Positions 25,071-36,069 of a DNA stretch of 64,000 nt are shown here, piece after piece; position 1 is the first letter of the stretch; every line of letters starts with the position of its first letter. A program made the translations under genes and the position numbers. Source of the stretch: Phialocephala subalpina (taxonomy: Eukaryota; Ascomycota; Leotiomycetes; Helotiales; Mollisiaceae); contig FJOG01000003.1 in assembly GCA_900073065.1 (NCBI GenBank), positions 2,541,896-2,605,895 on the forward strand, written 5' to 3'. The notes under the pieces were generated by a model. That model ran no database searches and was not told the origin of the DNA. It was given only the letters and a program-made list of their open reading frames with translations.

Positions 25071-26783
25071 CGTGAGGTTGTGACGGATGAATGGTGATGG
25101 TGGATCGAAAGAATGTCGGAAGGTAGGAGAAGGTGACTTCGTAACTGTAATCCGCCGAGCCTCTCAATGTGAAATGCACGGTGGCTGTTCTCAATAGAAC
25201 CTTCGTCGACGGTTTGGGAAATGTCTGGACGGATGCGGGTGATTGTTGTGGTGGAGTATAGGAATTATTATGGAGGAGGAGGGAGGAGTGTGGATGGACG
25301 ATGAAGAGCCTTTTGAGGCAGGCGTTGGGGCTTCCTCATTGTCGCGTTGCGTGCGGAACCTAGACACTCTGGTGCGCGGTGTGGTCGAGTTTTTCGAATG
25401 AGTGAATGAAAGCTGAGAGAGCACAGGTCAGAACATCGAGGCCAATCAGATCACGCCTACTTATTGCAGAAAAAGGCTCAAAGCCTCGGAGACATTAATT
25501 ATTTCTCTTTCTTCCTCTCTCTTGCTGTTGTTTTATCTGGGATTTTCCTCCAGAGTGTTGGTCACTCTCGCTTTCTGGCTCGGGTGTCGGGATTGTTCGT
25601 GCCTACTGTGCGGTAGATTATGATTGCCTCCTTTCCTCAAACGACGAGCACGCGCTGAAAACCTAAGAAGGAGCCATCGGGGTGGGTTCCAACTTCCACA
25701 TTTCCGCATCTCACGTCATTCTTCGATCGGTCCCTTTTCATTATTGTCATATCAAGAAGTCCTTTGTCCTGACTCTGACTCTGACTTCAGTCTCAAGTTT
25801 TCACACAAGTCTGCGTTATAACATAACACCAGAGGTGTTTGAGATGGCGATGCTGGTCTCACCACGTGATGTATTTTCTTTCCCCGTGTCCGATGGCAAA
25901 TCTTCTATTTCTGATCCTCAACGTGCAATTTTAATATGGTGTAGATACAACTATATATTTTGAAAGAAGAGGACAATACAGAGACATTCGAGTCACGTGT
26001 TAAGCATGCCGTCATCACTTCGTAGGCGTCCACCAGCTCGTAGTCGCAAGACAAACTGTCACACCAAAGTCCCAAATATCACGGAACATTCAAAAGTCGT
26101 CTTCGGATTCAAGATTCACTATCGAGCGGAGGAATTGCCATGAACTTCTAGGTATAACATACCATTTCAACCAATGATTCATTGTCTACCGACTCACTAC
26201 AGATCATGACCAAATAATCCGGTTTGACAAATACATCGCGGACCAAGTGCGGGAGGTTTGCAAATTGACGCCAAGCAGCTGTAGTAGAGTGTAGCTCCAA
26301 GTGGTCCAGCATCAAGGTCATCTTGGTCCATTCCAACCGGAGTGGACAAGTCACCGAGTGGGGTTGGTGAAAGAGGTGTATTGAGTCGCGGCCTGGCCTC
26401 CGAGGGTTTAGGATGGTTGGTGCTGGTAGTACTCGAGACTAGATTGCCGACGAGAGGGCTCGCTTATGGGAGTTTAGGATAGTTGCCAGCAGAGCCTGTA
26501 GTTGAGATACATGTAAGAGAATTCGCATTCGAGAGTTCAGCGCGGTCATTGCTAGCAGAGCTTGTTACTAGAGCACCTATGAAGAAACTCGCACTCCAAA
26601 GTTGTGGGTGTGCGTTGAAAGTGATTGGTGAGGGGTTATTTGCTGGGCTCCGCAGATTCGTGAGTTCGTAGGAGGCTTATATAGGAGCCGCTGTCTCATG
26701 TTCCGTGCGTTGGTTTGCGAATGTTGGATCGGAGGAGGCACTGTGTAGTTGGAGAAATCTGCGATTCCAAACTGGTAGCGTGC
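25071..26783. other. Intergenic, no gene called
   Basis: Upstream of IES4. Frames at 25191-25424 and 25682-25963 are low complexity or AT-rich; 26148-26671 has short opposing frames without recognisable content. Confidence 0.45.
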
Positions 26784-27068
26784 TCATCTTAAGTCCTTGG
26801 GCTTACGACTCGTCTTCTTCTTCGGGCATTCCGTACTTGCGAATCCATAGATAAACGACTTATCTTCTGATGCCATGCCCACCACGGTGAATCTTCTCCA
26901 TTCCTGACCTCCTACGCTCTCAACCTTCCTGAAGCAACTCTCAAGAGCGTGCTTCACTTTCTTTATGTCACTCTCCCGCAAAGCCAAATAACTGGCGAGT
27001 ATCCAGTCCGTGGCCTGAGCCGCGGTGAGCTGATGAGTTGGAGCTGCATTGAGAGCTTCTGTTGCCAT
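26784..27068 (-). CDS. Small hypothetical protein, possibly 3' part of a decayed gene
   Basis: 94 codons from a true ATG at 27068. Composition is protein-like (TDWILASYLALRESDIKKV, then KHALESCFRKVES) with a basic tail ending KKKTSRKPKDLR. Upstream, in another frame, an open stretch reads like protein (ATVDEVCRSILDKYPTYQQ, ILEKLPSFQKRHGPERW) but contains an in-frame TAG near 27175. The two could be pieces of one gene broken by mutation, or joined by an intron I could not place. No family recognised. Confidence 0.35.
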   Translation of the reverse strand: MATEALNAAPTHQLTAAQATDWILASYLALRESDIKKVKHALESCFRKVESVGGQEWRRFTVVGMASEDKSFIYGFASTECPKKKTSRKPKDLR

Positions 27069-28109
27069 CGCGTTAGAAGCAAGTTTTGGAACGTTGATGT
27101 GGTCCAGCGTTCGGGACCATGCCGTTTTTGGAAGCTAGGTAATTTTTCGAGTATGTCGGTGATAGCGTACTACGCGATGGTGGTGTCTCGTTCAAAGGCT
27201 TGTTGGTATGTTGGGTATTTGTCCAAGATGGACCTGCAGACTTCGTCGACAGTTGCTTGATTGGCTGGAATTGCCTCAATCGCCTCCCAGATGAAGACCG
27301 CCTATGTTATTCGTTGTGATATCGCATCGCCGGGGGCCTGTAGGTAATCGCTCGAAGGCTGGAAATGGGCTAGAGGAGGGGACATCACGTCGTTGATAGG
27401 ACTCGGACTCGAAAGGCAGTCTATAAGTCCAACCACATAAAGCGGTTGCTCGAGTTAATCACATCCCGGAGATAACTTCGATGATCGAAAGGATTGGAAG
27501 CCGACTCGAATGACTGAACGAGAGTGCAGATAACTTGAACGTCTTGCAAAGGCAACTAGGAATCTAGTGCCAACTCGTGATGGAAAGAACGTACTTTGGG
27601 CGAAGATGCAATTATCGTCTCCCCTTCTGTCAAAAAAATTCCAGAACGGGACAAAATGCCATCCTCGCTCTCCTTAAGGAAGGATGCAGCTCCAAAATGG
27701 GAAAATGTAAAACATCAACTTGAGCAAGAAATTGCGACGAAGACTAATCAGCAACTCCAAAGTTGTTTATGAACTTTGAACAAAACAAATGCTTCAATAA
27801 TTCACGAATTTCAACTATTTGAATGCTGAGCGAAGATTGACACGGCTGGCTTCGACAAAAGAAAGAAGCAGGGGTATATTAGGCCAACAAACAAAGGAAA
27901 TGTCTCCCAAATGATCCTGCTTCTCATCCCAGTCATCTCAGTCAACAAATGAAACACCGTCTCGCTCTCTCCCCTACTCGACGGCAACGAAACCATTGAC
28001 AACAATATCCTCTCCATTACAAACCCACACTACCTTACTCCAAGACCATCGATCAAAAACACAACCACACTGCCCGCTCTTCCCTTCCTTCGCTTAATCA
28101 GCAACATCT
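27069..28109. other. Possible 5' remnant, then intergenic
   Basis: 27073-27300 holds the protein-like but interrupted stretch mentioned for the neighbouring small gene. The remainder is AT-rich with only short frames. Confidence 0.4.
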
Positions 28110-28690
28110 TCATACGGTAGCAGTGACCGGCTCCTCAGCCGGCGCCGCCTCCTCCCCATCCGCGCTATCCGCGCTCTTCTTCTTCGCCTTCTCCTCCCAC
28201 AACCTCTTCTTCTCCTCTGCCTTCTGCCTATCCTTCTCTTCCTTCTTCTCTCTAGCCTTCTCCTGCTTCTCCTTCAAGACCGCCGGTCCAGCTTTGATCG
28301 CAAGCCACGCATGCTATACCCAGTAATTTAGCGAGTGCTCACATCAAACCACGTAAGAAGGACCATAATCTTCAGGAGGAAGAATTTAGTCAAATAGTTT
28401 GACTAAGAAGAAGCAAGACTGCTCACTTTAGATCCCTCCTTCAAGTTCTTGCCCGCGTTCTTGAAATGCTCCTTTGCAGCCTCGTAGTCCTTTCTAGCAT
28501 ATGTGGCGCGACGTTTGGCTCGATAGGCTGCCTCTGCTCTTTGAGCACGCTGGTATGCCGAAGATGCTTTTTCACGATTGGCACGGAGTCCAAGTTCTGT
28601 TCCTGAGGTACCAGGTCGCTGAGGTTCGGTGGGAAGAGGTTTGTTGGCATTCGATTCGGTGGGGGAGGTGAGGGGTTCGGCTTCAGACAT
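28110..28690 (-). CDS. Lysine-rich coiled-coil protein, three exons
   Basis: Exon 1 (28690-28427) encodes a Ser/Thr-rich start and a basic helix (SAYQRAQRAEAAYRAKRRAT, then ARKDYEAAKEHFKNAGK). A 27-nt microexon at 28369-28343 (IMVLLTWFD) and exon 3 (28313-28110), a Lys/Glu-rich coiled coil ending in EEPVTATV, follow. All junctions are phase 0 with GTGAGC donors. Total is about 164 residues. The short hydrophobic centre (IMVLLTWFDHAWLAI) could be a weak membrane-associated helix. Function unknown. If the microexon is skipped, the frame is kept, so splicing here is inferred. Confidence 0.6.
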
Positions 28691-29457
28691 CTTGGAGTAT
28701 GGATGTTGATAGAGTGGGAAATGAGTATATGTGGCTAGGAGCCGTTCAGCTTGAATGAAGTCGAGAATATTGGAGTGAAGAGGGACCTGTTTTCACACCG
28801 ACAGTCTGGGATACTGTGGTAGATATAAGCAACACGCAAAGTTCACGGGTGCACAATCCCCACTACAGACATATAACGAAGTAAAATTATCATCATGCTA
28901 ATCACGCACTTGCTAGCTGGCAGTGAAGGGATCCATGGGAAACAATTCCTGCGACCCAATCGCTTGTTGGGAAATTTCCTTCTTGGGACGTTATGCATTA
29001 ACTCGCGAAAGGAATTATCCTTGTAATATCTGCTGTCACCGCCTGTCAAGAGCAAATTCTCAACTGCGAGAGTGGTGCAAGACAGGGAGAATGGTGGAGT
29101 GAGTCATTTAGATCGAGATGCGATTGATGCCAGACTTCTGGAAGGTTGTGATCGGTTTAGGATGTCGCGTTGATGAAGCGCGTTGGTGAGAGAAGAGGGT
29201 GGAGCTGTGAAGCGGGGTCAGGGGCTTGCTAGATTCGGTGCTTTGAACACCAACCTACCAAAATATGTTCTCAATGCCGAAAATGAGGGGTGAAGCCTGG
29301 GCTCATATAATTGTGATCTTTCAACCTGCAGTACTTTTGGATCCAAACTTTTCCCAGTCTTCCCCTAAATTGTGTGGTGTTGCATATGTTCGCCCACCGT
29401 TCGGAGAAGGGCTGCATTCGTCTAATTCGTCTTGAACAAGGTATACATCCTCTCGAA
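28691..29457. other. Intergenic
   Basis: Promoter of the coiled-coil gene and 3' flank of TRP2. The frame at 28843-29055 is not protein-like. Confidence 0.5.
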
Positions 29458-31157
29458 TCATCCAGCCGCCAGGTCGATGTGAGGTTTCTTGATGTTGTTG
29501 GATGACTTCTTCGCTTGCATCCTCGAGTGCTCGTCTTCAGCGTCGACGAGGGTTTTCGAACTTCCACGGAGCTTGTTGATGGTCTCATCGTATTCTTCTT
29601 TGGGCACTGAGTCGAAGACAATACCACCACCTGATTACTAGAGTATTAGCCTGTGGGTATAAGTAAATATAGGGAGACCCTTACCAGCTTGCAAGTAGGC
29701 AACGCCATCCTTAGCGACCATTGTTCGCAGGGCGATACAAGTGTCCATCTCGCCTTCAACGTGGTTGCCCATACCATCAAGAGCATCATAACCAAAATAG
29801 CCAACAGCTCCAGCATAGACCCCACGCTTCTCCTTCTCTAATTCCGCAATAAGTTCCATCGCCTTGACTTTGGGGGCTCCCGAGACGGTTCCGGCGGGGA
29901 AAATGGATCTAAACGCATCGAATCTTGTCATGCCCTTGCGTAGAACTCCGGAGACTTGAGACACTAAATGTTGTACATGGCTGAACTTCTCAACCACCAT
30001 CAATCGGTCAACCCTTGTAGTCATTGGGTCACAAACACGATTGATATCATTCCGAGCAAGGTCGACAAGCATGACATGCTCTGCTCTATCCTTGAGTGAT
30101 TGCCGAAGTACTTCAGCGAGTGCTTCGTCTTCTTCCATGGTTACGCCCCTTACGACTGTCCCAGCGATAGGATGAGTGATTACACGACCGTGGTCGTTCT
30201 TGACAAGAAGTTCGGGAGAAGCGCCAATGATCTGAAAGTCGGCACAGTTTATGTAGAACATATACGGGGACGGATTGACTTGACGAAGCTTTTGATATAT
30301 GTTGAAAGGATGGAGAGAGGTGGGTCGAGCGAAACGTTGTGATGGCACCGCTTGGATGATGTCGCCGGCAATGATATGCTCCTTCAGATCGGTGACATGT
30401 TTTTCGTATCCGGCTTGTCCAATGTTTGATACACCCTCCTGTCCGAGCTTGATAGGTCCCTGGACTGGGATGGGAATGTCATGTGCTTCTAAGACCTCGA
30501 CAATCTCGCTGATAGTCTCTCGTGCCTTCTCATAAGCTTCTCCAAGTTTCGAGAGATCTTCTGGAATGTGAACGTATGTTATGACCTTGCACGTGTCGTG
30601 AAAACCATCGAAGGACACAATGGTGTCAAAGAGCATGAAGAGTGACTCGGGTACCTTCAGTACATCTTCCATAGGCCTCGCTGTCTTTGGCTCAAAGTAC
30701 CGTACACAATCATAGCCAACATAGCCGATTGCTCCGCCGGTGAGTGGAGGTAGCTTGGGCACATGAGCAACGCGGTACTTGGCAAGCTCAGCTTCTAATG
30801 CCGGTAATGGGTCGACAGACTCGCCATGACCTTCACCAGTCTTGAGAATCTTGCGAGGTCCGGCACCGACGAAGCTGTATCTTTGAACTTGTTCTGAAGC
30901 TGCACTCTCAAATAGAAACGAATATTCCGATTTCGAGTGAGCCGCGACTTTGAGGTATGCTGCAGCCGGCTTGATGAATCCCGAACCAATTTCTGCATAG
31001 ACTGGAATGACGTTTGGAGGACTTTCAAAGCCAGAAGTTTTTACTATAATGTGTTGAACAGCTTCCAAAGAAGGCTTCAGTTCTCCCTAGGAAATGTAAG
31101 CTTTACCGTTGACATGAGAGGAGTCATAGGACGCGATGCACATACCCCTCCACTCAT
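29458..31157 (-). CDS. TRP2: Anthranilate synthase component I
   Basis: Converts chorismate plus ammonia or glutamine to anthranilate, first step of tryptophan synthesis, with the TrpG-type subunit encoded elsewhere. Three exons: a 12-nt first exon (31157-31146, MSGG), 31086-29685, and 29630-29458; 528 residues. The large exon otherwise opens only at TTG 31068, and splicing restores GELKPSLEAV. Seen motifs: SEYSFLFES (feedback/LLES region), TGGAIGYVGYDCVRYFE, the chorismate-binding core VPSQRF, HPIAGTV, LVDLARNDINRVC, FPAGTVSGAPKVKAMELI, HVEGEMDTCIALRTM and QAGGGIVFDSVP. The tail ends HIDLAAG. Complete with respect to family length. Confidence 0.96.
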
Positions 31158-31579
31158 CGTGCTTGAAATTGTGCTGGAAGGAGATTAATTGAAGAATCTG
31201 TGAGAAGAGGTGACTCTTTCTCGAAAAAATTCGTCAATAATACAGCAGAACTTCAAGCGTCCAATGTTCTACGGTGCGCGGAGGGTTGTTAGTGTACCAC
31301 AGCATGTCGTGGTCGGGGAACTTTTATTTTGCCATCGGAGGTTGTCGGCGGTGAGAATGCGGCCGCTTGCTCCGTTAAGAGGTTGGTCGCTTGCAGAATC
31401 TCTCCACTTCGTCCGCATTCATCCCATGCCATGTTCATGTTGCACGAGATCGGCTCACAAATGTCTTTCATTTTCGCTGTTCACGAACTTCTTGCTTGTA
31501 CAAATGTACTCGACTGGACGGGATCCCTCGAGATCCACTTCATCGCAATAGCTAAGTGCTGTTTCTTCAATTTGTGACA
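31158..31579. other. Divergent promoter region of TRP2
   Basis: Short leader and promoter between TRP2 (-) and the coiled-coil gene (+). Upstream exon(s) of the right-hand gene may lie here; frames at 31210-31551 are not convincing on their own. Confidence 0.4.
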
Positions 31580-32462
31580 ATGAGCTATCATCTTGGGATT
31601 GCACATTTTCCTGCGCTTCATCGCCAGCTCACCTCCCCAACAAGCGCAAATTTTCGAGAAACCTCTCCGAATGAGGATCTTACGCAGGACTCCAAGGATG
31701 TGCTGATAGAAAGACTCAATGATCTTGTTACTCGATTGTCGAATGCCAACTCATTAGAAGATGGCGCAGTCACTGCGATACACTCTCAGGTAGACAAGAT
31801 TGAGCGAGTACTTCGTGGAGGAGATGGACAGACTCCTCGAAGTCCTGGACTATTGGAAACACCGAGAGAAGATGATACATTCTGGGGACCGGCAACTCCT
31901 ACATGGAATATGAAGATGCGCTTGCCGCACTTCTCTCCTAAAGCAGGGCATGATTCAGTAAACAATGAACCTCAAATCACCACATCAAAAGCTGCCGAGG
32001 TAGCCAAAGCAGCTGAAGATCTAGCCTCGAAGATGGCTGTGACAGTTGCCGAGCTGCAGAAGAGAAAGGAGGAGTCTGATGTGAGCCATTCTCTCGCAAT
32101 CCTTTCGACTGAAACCTTTTGTGGCTGACAATACACAGCAAGTCCATGACTTACTCCTCACCAAAGCCGAGCAAGCTGCGGAGCGAATACTCTTACTCGA
32201 ATACCGCATAGCAGAAATGGAGGATGACTTCGAGGCCAACCAGTCAGAACTAAAGTATCTACGGATTCAACTAAAAGCAGTTGAAGCTCAAGCCTCGCCA
32301 TATATACCTCGCAGCGAAGATCCCGAGCTCACACAGGCCATAAAGAACTGGAAGATCGATTGGGAGGATATCGACAGGAGATCAAAAGCTCGGAGGAAGA
32401 AATGCCATGTGTCTCTGACCCAGTCCTCTAGTGACAGATCCACACTTGTTGATGGTACTTGA
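31580..32462 (+). CDS. Coiled-coil protein, N-terminus uncertain
   Basis: Two exons (to 32080, from 32139) joined in phase 0 at GAT-CAA with a GTGAGC donor and ACACAG acceptor. About 275 residues from ATG 31580. Exon 1 has SPNEDLTQDSKDVLIERL and a leucine-periodic helix, then a Pro-rich linker (SPGLLETPREDDTFWGPATP). Exon 2 is mainly coiled coil (KAEQAAERILLLEYRIAEM) with an acidic-Trp motif, IKNWKIDWEDID. I do not know the family. Another frame just upstream also reads protein-like (SSPAHLPNKRKF) and would join if a TTTT at about 31650 were TTT, so the true start may be further 5'. Confidence 0.6.
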
Positions 32463-33831
32463 GATACCAATACTGTTGGGAGATTATTTATATGTACGAC
32501 TATATGGACAGAAGAAGGAGCCACTCGAGGAATCACAGCTATGTTGAATACTAGTGAGGGGCTATGTTGAAGGGTCAGCTGGGATTGGATAGACATACAA
32601 AGATGGTCAAGTCCAAGTCGACCTCGAAAGATGCGAAATACTATCGTAGGCCACAGGAGAAGCCGCCTATAGAGTTTCTCTCTGATGACAAAGAGACATC
32701 CCGCTCAGGGCAGAGCAGCAGAGACCTCTAAATTTCGAATCGATAGCATTGATCCTAATACAGGAATATGGGTCCGAAGGAAATCTCCAAATTAGTGGTC
32801 TTCATGCCACACCTAATTCTGGTACCACCAATCAAGCTCCGTCACCCCAAGGCATTCTTGGCCACTTCTCAGGCGAGAAATGGATAATGGAAGCTCGGAA
32901 ATGGTAGGAGGGTCCTTGTTGTACTTATGAACTAGTGTATAACCACACCAAAGAATCTACTTCACTTGATCTCAGGCATCACGTCCACCCACGACCTCAG
33001 ACCAATGTCCAGATTCTTCTGTGAAGATTTCGTGTTAAGAGTGTCCAAACTCGAGTTGTCACCTTTATTCCTTAAAATATTAAGGTTCCATTTTGCAGTC
33101 ATTATTTCGAGAATGTTCGTCCGATGTTAGAACCTTGAATGTAGGCCAATATCAACCAAACTAACCTCGTCCCAAAAGACTCATTCCCACAGCAAACATT
33201 CTTTCGCTTCCAAGCATTCATACACCTCAAACGTGGCTGCAACACGTACCCTGAGATGAAATACATACACTGCAATGGTATTGTGTAAGAAGGCAGGTTG
33301 TCTGCGTTAGCAAGGCAGCTTACAACATGATGTCCAGTGATGATTTCGAGTCCAAAGTAGAATATGGAATGATGACATGGAAGGAACATGAAGAGCGGGG
33401 AGGGAAGTTTGATACTTCGTACTAGCTTCAACTCGAACCTAGAGAAAGTAGTCGTGAACGCAAGTTTAGAATTCTGAAAACCTCAATGCTTTATGTGAAA
33501 ACAAATTATAGAGGAGAATGTTCAAAGTACTTGGAAGATTGCAAAGGATACTCGTCGGTGGATTAGCCGACGCGTACAATCTCAATGTCCCAAGACGGGT
33601 TGTAGAACTTGGCCAACTAAAGAGGCAGCATCTCATAAGCTCTATTTGTGGAGTAAATCCACAGCTGACTGACTGACTGTCAAATGACCGCCCAATCCTC
33701 CGCCGAAACTTGATGCATTTCACAATATTCTGCAAAGTAACAGCTCTTCCCTCCCCCTCGACTCCCATTTCTCTTTGATCCTTTTTTTCCCTCCAACCCA
33801 CCCCCCTTCGATCCTCGTAGATTCAGGACGA
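32463..33831. other. Intergenic, nothing recognised
   Basis: Between two convergent genes. Frames at 33102-33431 and 33466-33801 (-) have poor composition and no domain. No RNA gene seen. Confidence 0.45.
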
Positions 33832-34595
33832 TCAGAAATCGCCCTCCCCAGCAACGACCTCTCCCTCAAATCCTAGTTGTATCAACTTAGCCCTCCTCCC
33901 CTTCTCTCTCTTCGACTCCTTAGCTTTCCTCTCCTTATTCAATCTATGCACAAGCTCAATATCCGCTTTCTCATATCCCGGAGGAGCGTCATCGTCTTTA
34001 TCTAGGTCGATTTCTCCGAGTAGTGTTACGTTCTCGCCTCGGACAAGGAAGATTCCTCGAGGGACGTCGGCGTAGAGGCCTGGTTCGGTGGGAGCGGCTG
34101 TGCTGGTTTTGGAGTTGAGGGATGTAGTTGGTGGGGGAACGAATATGCGTTCGACGGTGGATTGGAGGACGAGGTTTGCTGGGGTTTTGTTAGAGAGATG
34201 GGTTTGGAGGTTGAGGGGGAGGGGTAAATACCGAATTGATCCCAGCTTCGGAGGACTCCTATTAGTTTTCTGCCGTCTCGGAGGGCGACCATAAGTTTCT
34301 CTGTAAGCCATTGTCAGCCTCGAAATGTGATATGCAAATAAGCTTTCAGAGTTGAAAATCCAACTCGTCACGCAAGCTCGCGACGTGGCTCTCAAACCCT
34401 CCAGCTTGAAAACCATCCAAGTATCCCGAACAAAGAAATATCCTTACTGTCTGTAAGATCAAGTAATTGAGCAGCAGTAGTAAACATCTGCGGAGGCAAC
34501 TGCTGATTCTGCGGCGGCGGCATCCCAGCTCCAAGCAACGGCACCTGCATTTGTGCCGCTCCCTGCAGAGGGTCCTCAATACTGAGAGCCTCCAT
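33832..34595 (-). CDS. LSM1: LSm1, decapping-activator Sm-like protein
   Basis: Subunit of the cytoplasmic Lsm1-7 ring that binds deadenylated mRNA 3' ends and promotes decapping. Three exons (34595-34448, 34300-34232, 34178-33832) close in phase, 187 residues. N-terminal Gln/Pro-rich leader, then Sm1 motif LTDKKLMVALRDGRKLIGVL with SWDQFANLVLQ, and Sm2 motif GIFLVRGENVTLLGEID. A 20-residue insertion (SLNSKTSTAAPTEPG) separates the Sm halves. The C-terminal extension is charged (NKERKAKESKREKGRRAK), as in other Lsm1 proteins, where it helps RNA binding. Confidence 0.95.
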
Positions 34596-35492
34596 TTTGT
34601 GTATGGTTGGTCAAGTTGCGGATTTCGTTACCGGTTGTACCAATCCATTGCATGCGAAAGGAGGGAGCGTGCGAAAGTTGAAAGTCGGACGCGTGTTGTT
34701 GCTGAGGGAAGTTGCGAGGTGACGATGTCAAGCGGATAAACTTTCCCCCCAAATTGCTAGAGCCGCACAACTTTGTGGAGTGGTTTTATGGGTTGGGATG
34801 AGAGCTTGTGATTTGAATGTGATTGGACAATCACCTTTTGGAAAATTCACAGTTACACGAAATGGAGGTTGTTTACTTGGATTTGAAGATGACATTCTAT
34901 GCTAAAAAGTTTCTGTCACAATTACAAAGGTTTTGGAATGGATTCGGCTGAACGAGGAGCCCCCATACCTACCTTTTTAAAGACCGAGAAACCACTTTCT
35001 TGCATGAACACATGCCCGTTATGTCCGATATACTTGCTCCCAGTTTGATGTATTCATGCCTCCCGGCTTCATTTATGATTCTATATTGATCAGCCACTCC
35101 GAACTCCGTCGCAATGCGAGTATAGCAAAAAAAGCGTCATGTATACCAATGGATGGTAGGCGCTTTGGGTTTTGTATAGCAATGGTTTGTGACGGCTTCC
35201 GAGTCCGGGTCAATGGAATGAAATGAGCCATAGTCATTCAAGAGCACGGCAGATCCTGACTTGATTGTCTTCTATGCAGTGAAAGAAAGCAACAATTTGT
35301 GAAAGCAAAAGCCCGCGCCTTGTGAGAACCATAACATTATGGCTGGAAATACACCGCGATTTCTTTTCGTTTGCGAACCCGGAATCCTATAGCTCTCGAT
35401 CATGACTGGCCTTGCCGCGACTTCGAATGTAAGCAGGAGGGGAAAGTCGCTTATAGACGCTGTATGATGGATAGAACGCCGGGCCCGCGAGG
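34596..35492. other. Intergenic
   Basis: LSM1 promoter and APS1 3' flank. The frame at 35272-35580 (-) overlaps the APS1 end and is a shadow. Confidence 0.5.
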
Positions 35493-36069
35493 CTATTTCT
35501 GAATTGTTGACCGCTTGAGAGCTTCGACGAGTTCGGGTCGAGCTTTCAAAGCTTCTGAAGCTTCCGCGAAGTTGGCCCACTGCCTCGTCCTCTTGTGCTT
35601 CTCGGGCCAGTCTGCCTCTTCCCTTATGACCGTGACTTCGTAGAACTGGTAGAGCGCCTTGGGGGCCTCTTTTGTCATCTGCTTGGGTGCTCTCGTTTCC
35701 TTGATCGTACCGAGGTCGTAATCGACATTGCAGACGATTCCCGCTTCTTCCCAGGCTTCGCGTTGTGCAGCTTCAGTGCAGCTTTCGTCCGTTTCCCATC
35801 CTCCCTTTGGAAGAACCCACCCAGCTCGGCGCGTCGATTGGATCAGGAGCACATGAGTTTTAGCAGCGTTGAGAGGGACAACTCCTGCGACGAGTCGTTC
35901 GCCGCTTTCGTTGTAACCTGCAGGTAAAAAATGTGGTGAGCTTGAGACCATGTAGCGAAAGGTAAAAAAAAAAGTTGGTAACACGTGCAGAATTGCACTT
36001 ATTTCTGAATTAGAACTTACGTTGCTTGCTTCGTCCCGTACGAGACTCCATGGAGCGACTTGCCGCCAT
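35493..36069 (-). CDS. APS1: Nudix diphosphoinositol polyphosphate phosphohydrolase (Aps1/Ddp1 type)
   Basis: Hydrolyses diphosphoinositol polyphosphates and diadenosine polyphosphates in yeast relatives. Exon 1 (36069-36021) and exon 2 (35917-35493) join as RSKQ-RYNESGERLVAGVV; 157 residues. A second in-frame ATG at 36051 (MESRTGRSKQ) may be the true start, since it matches the usual N-terminus better. The Nudix box is complete: GGWETDESCTEAAQREAWEE followed by AG, with the REAWEE catalytic glutamates. Preceded by the family-typical GWVLPKGG. The C-terminal helix carries the ARPELVEAL segment. The intron has GTAAGT and CTGCAG ends. Confidence 0.94.
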
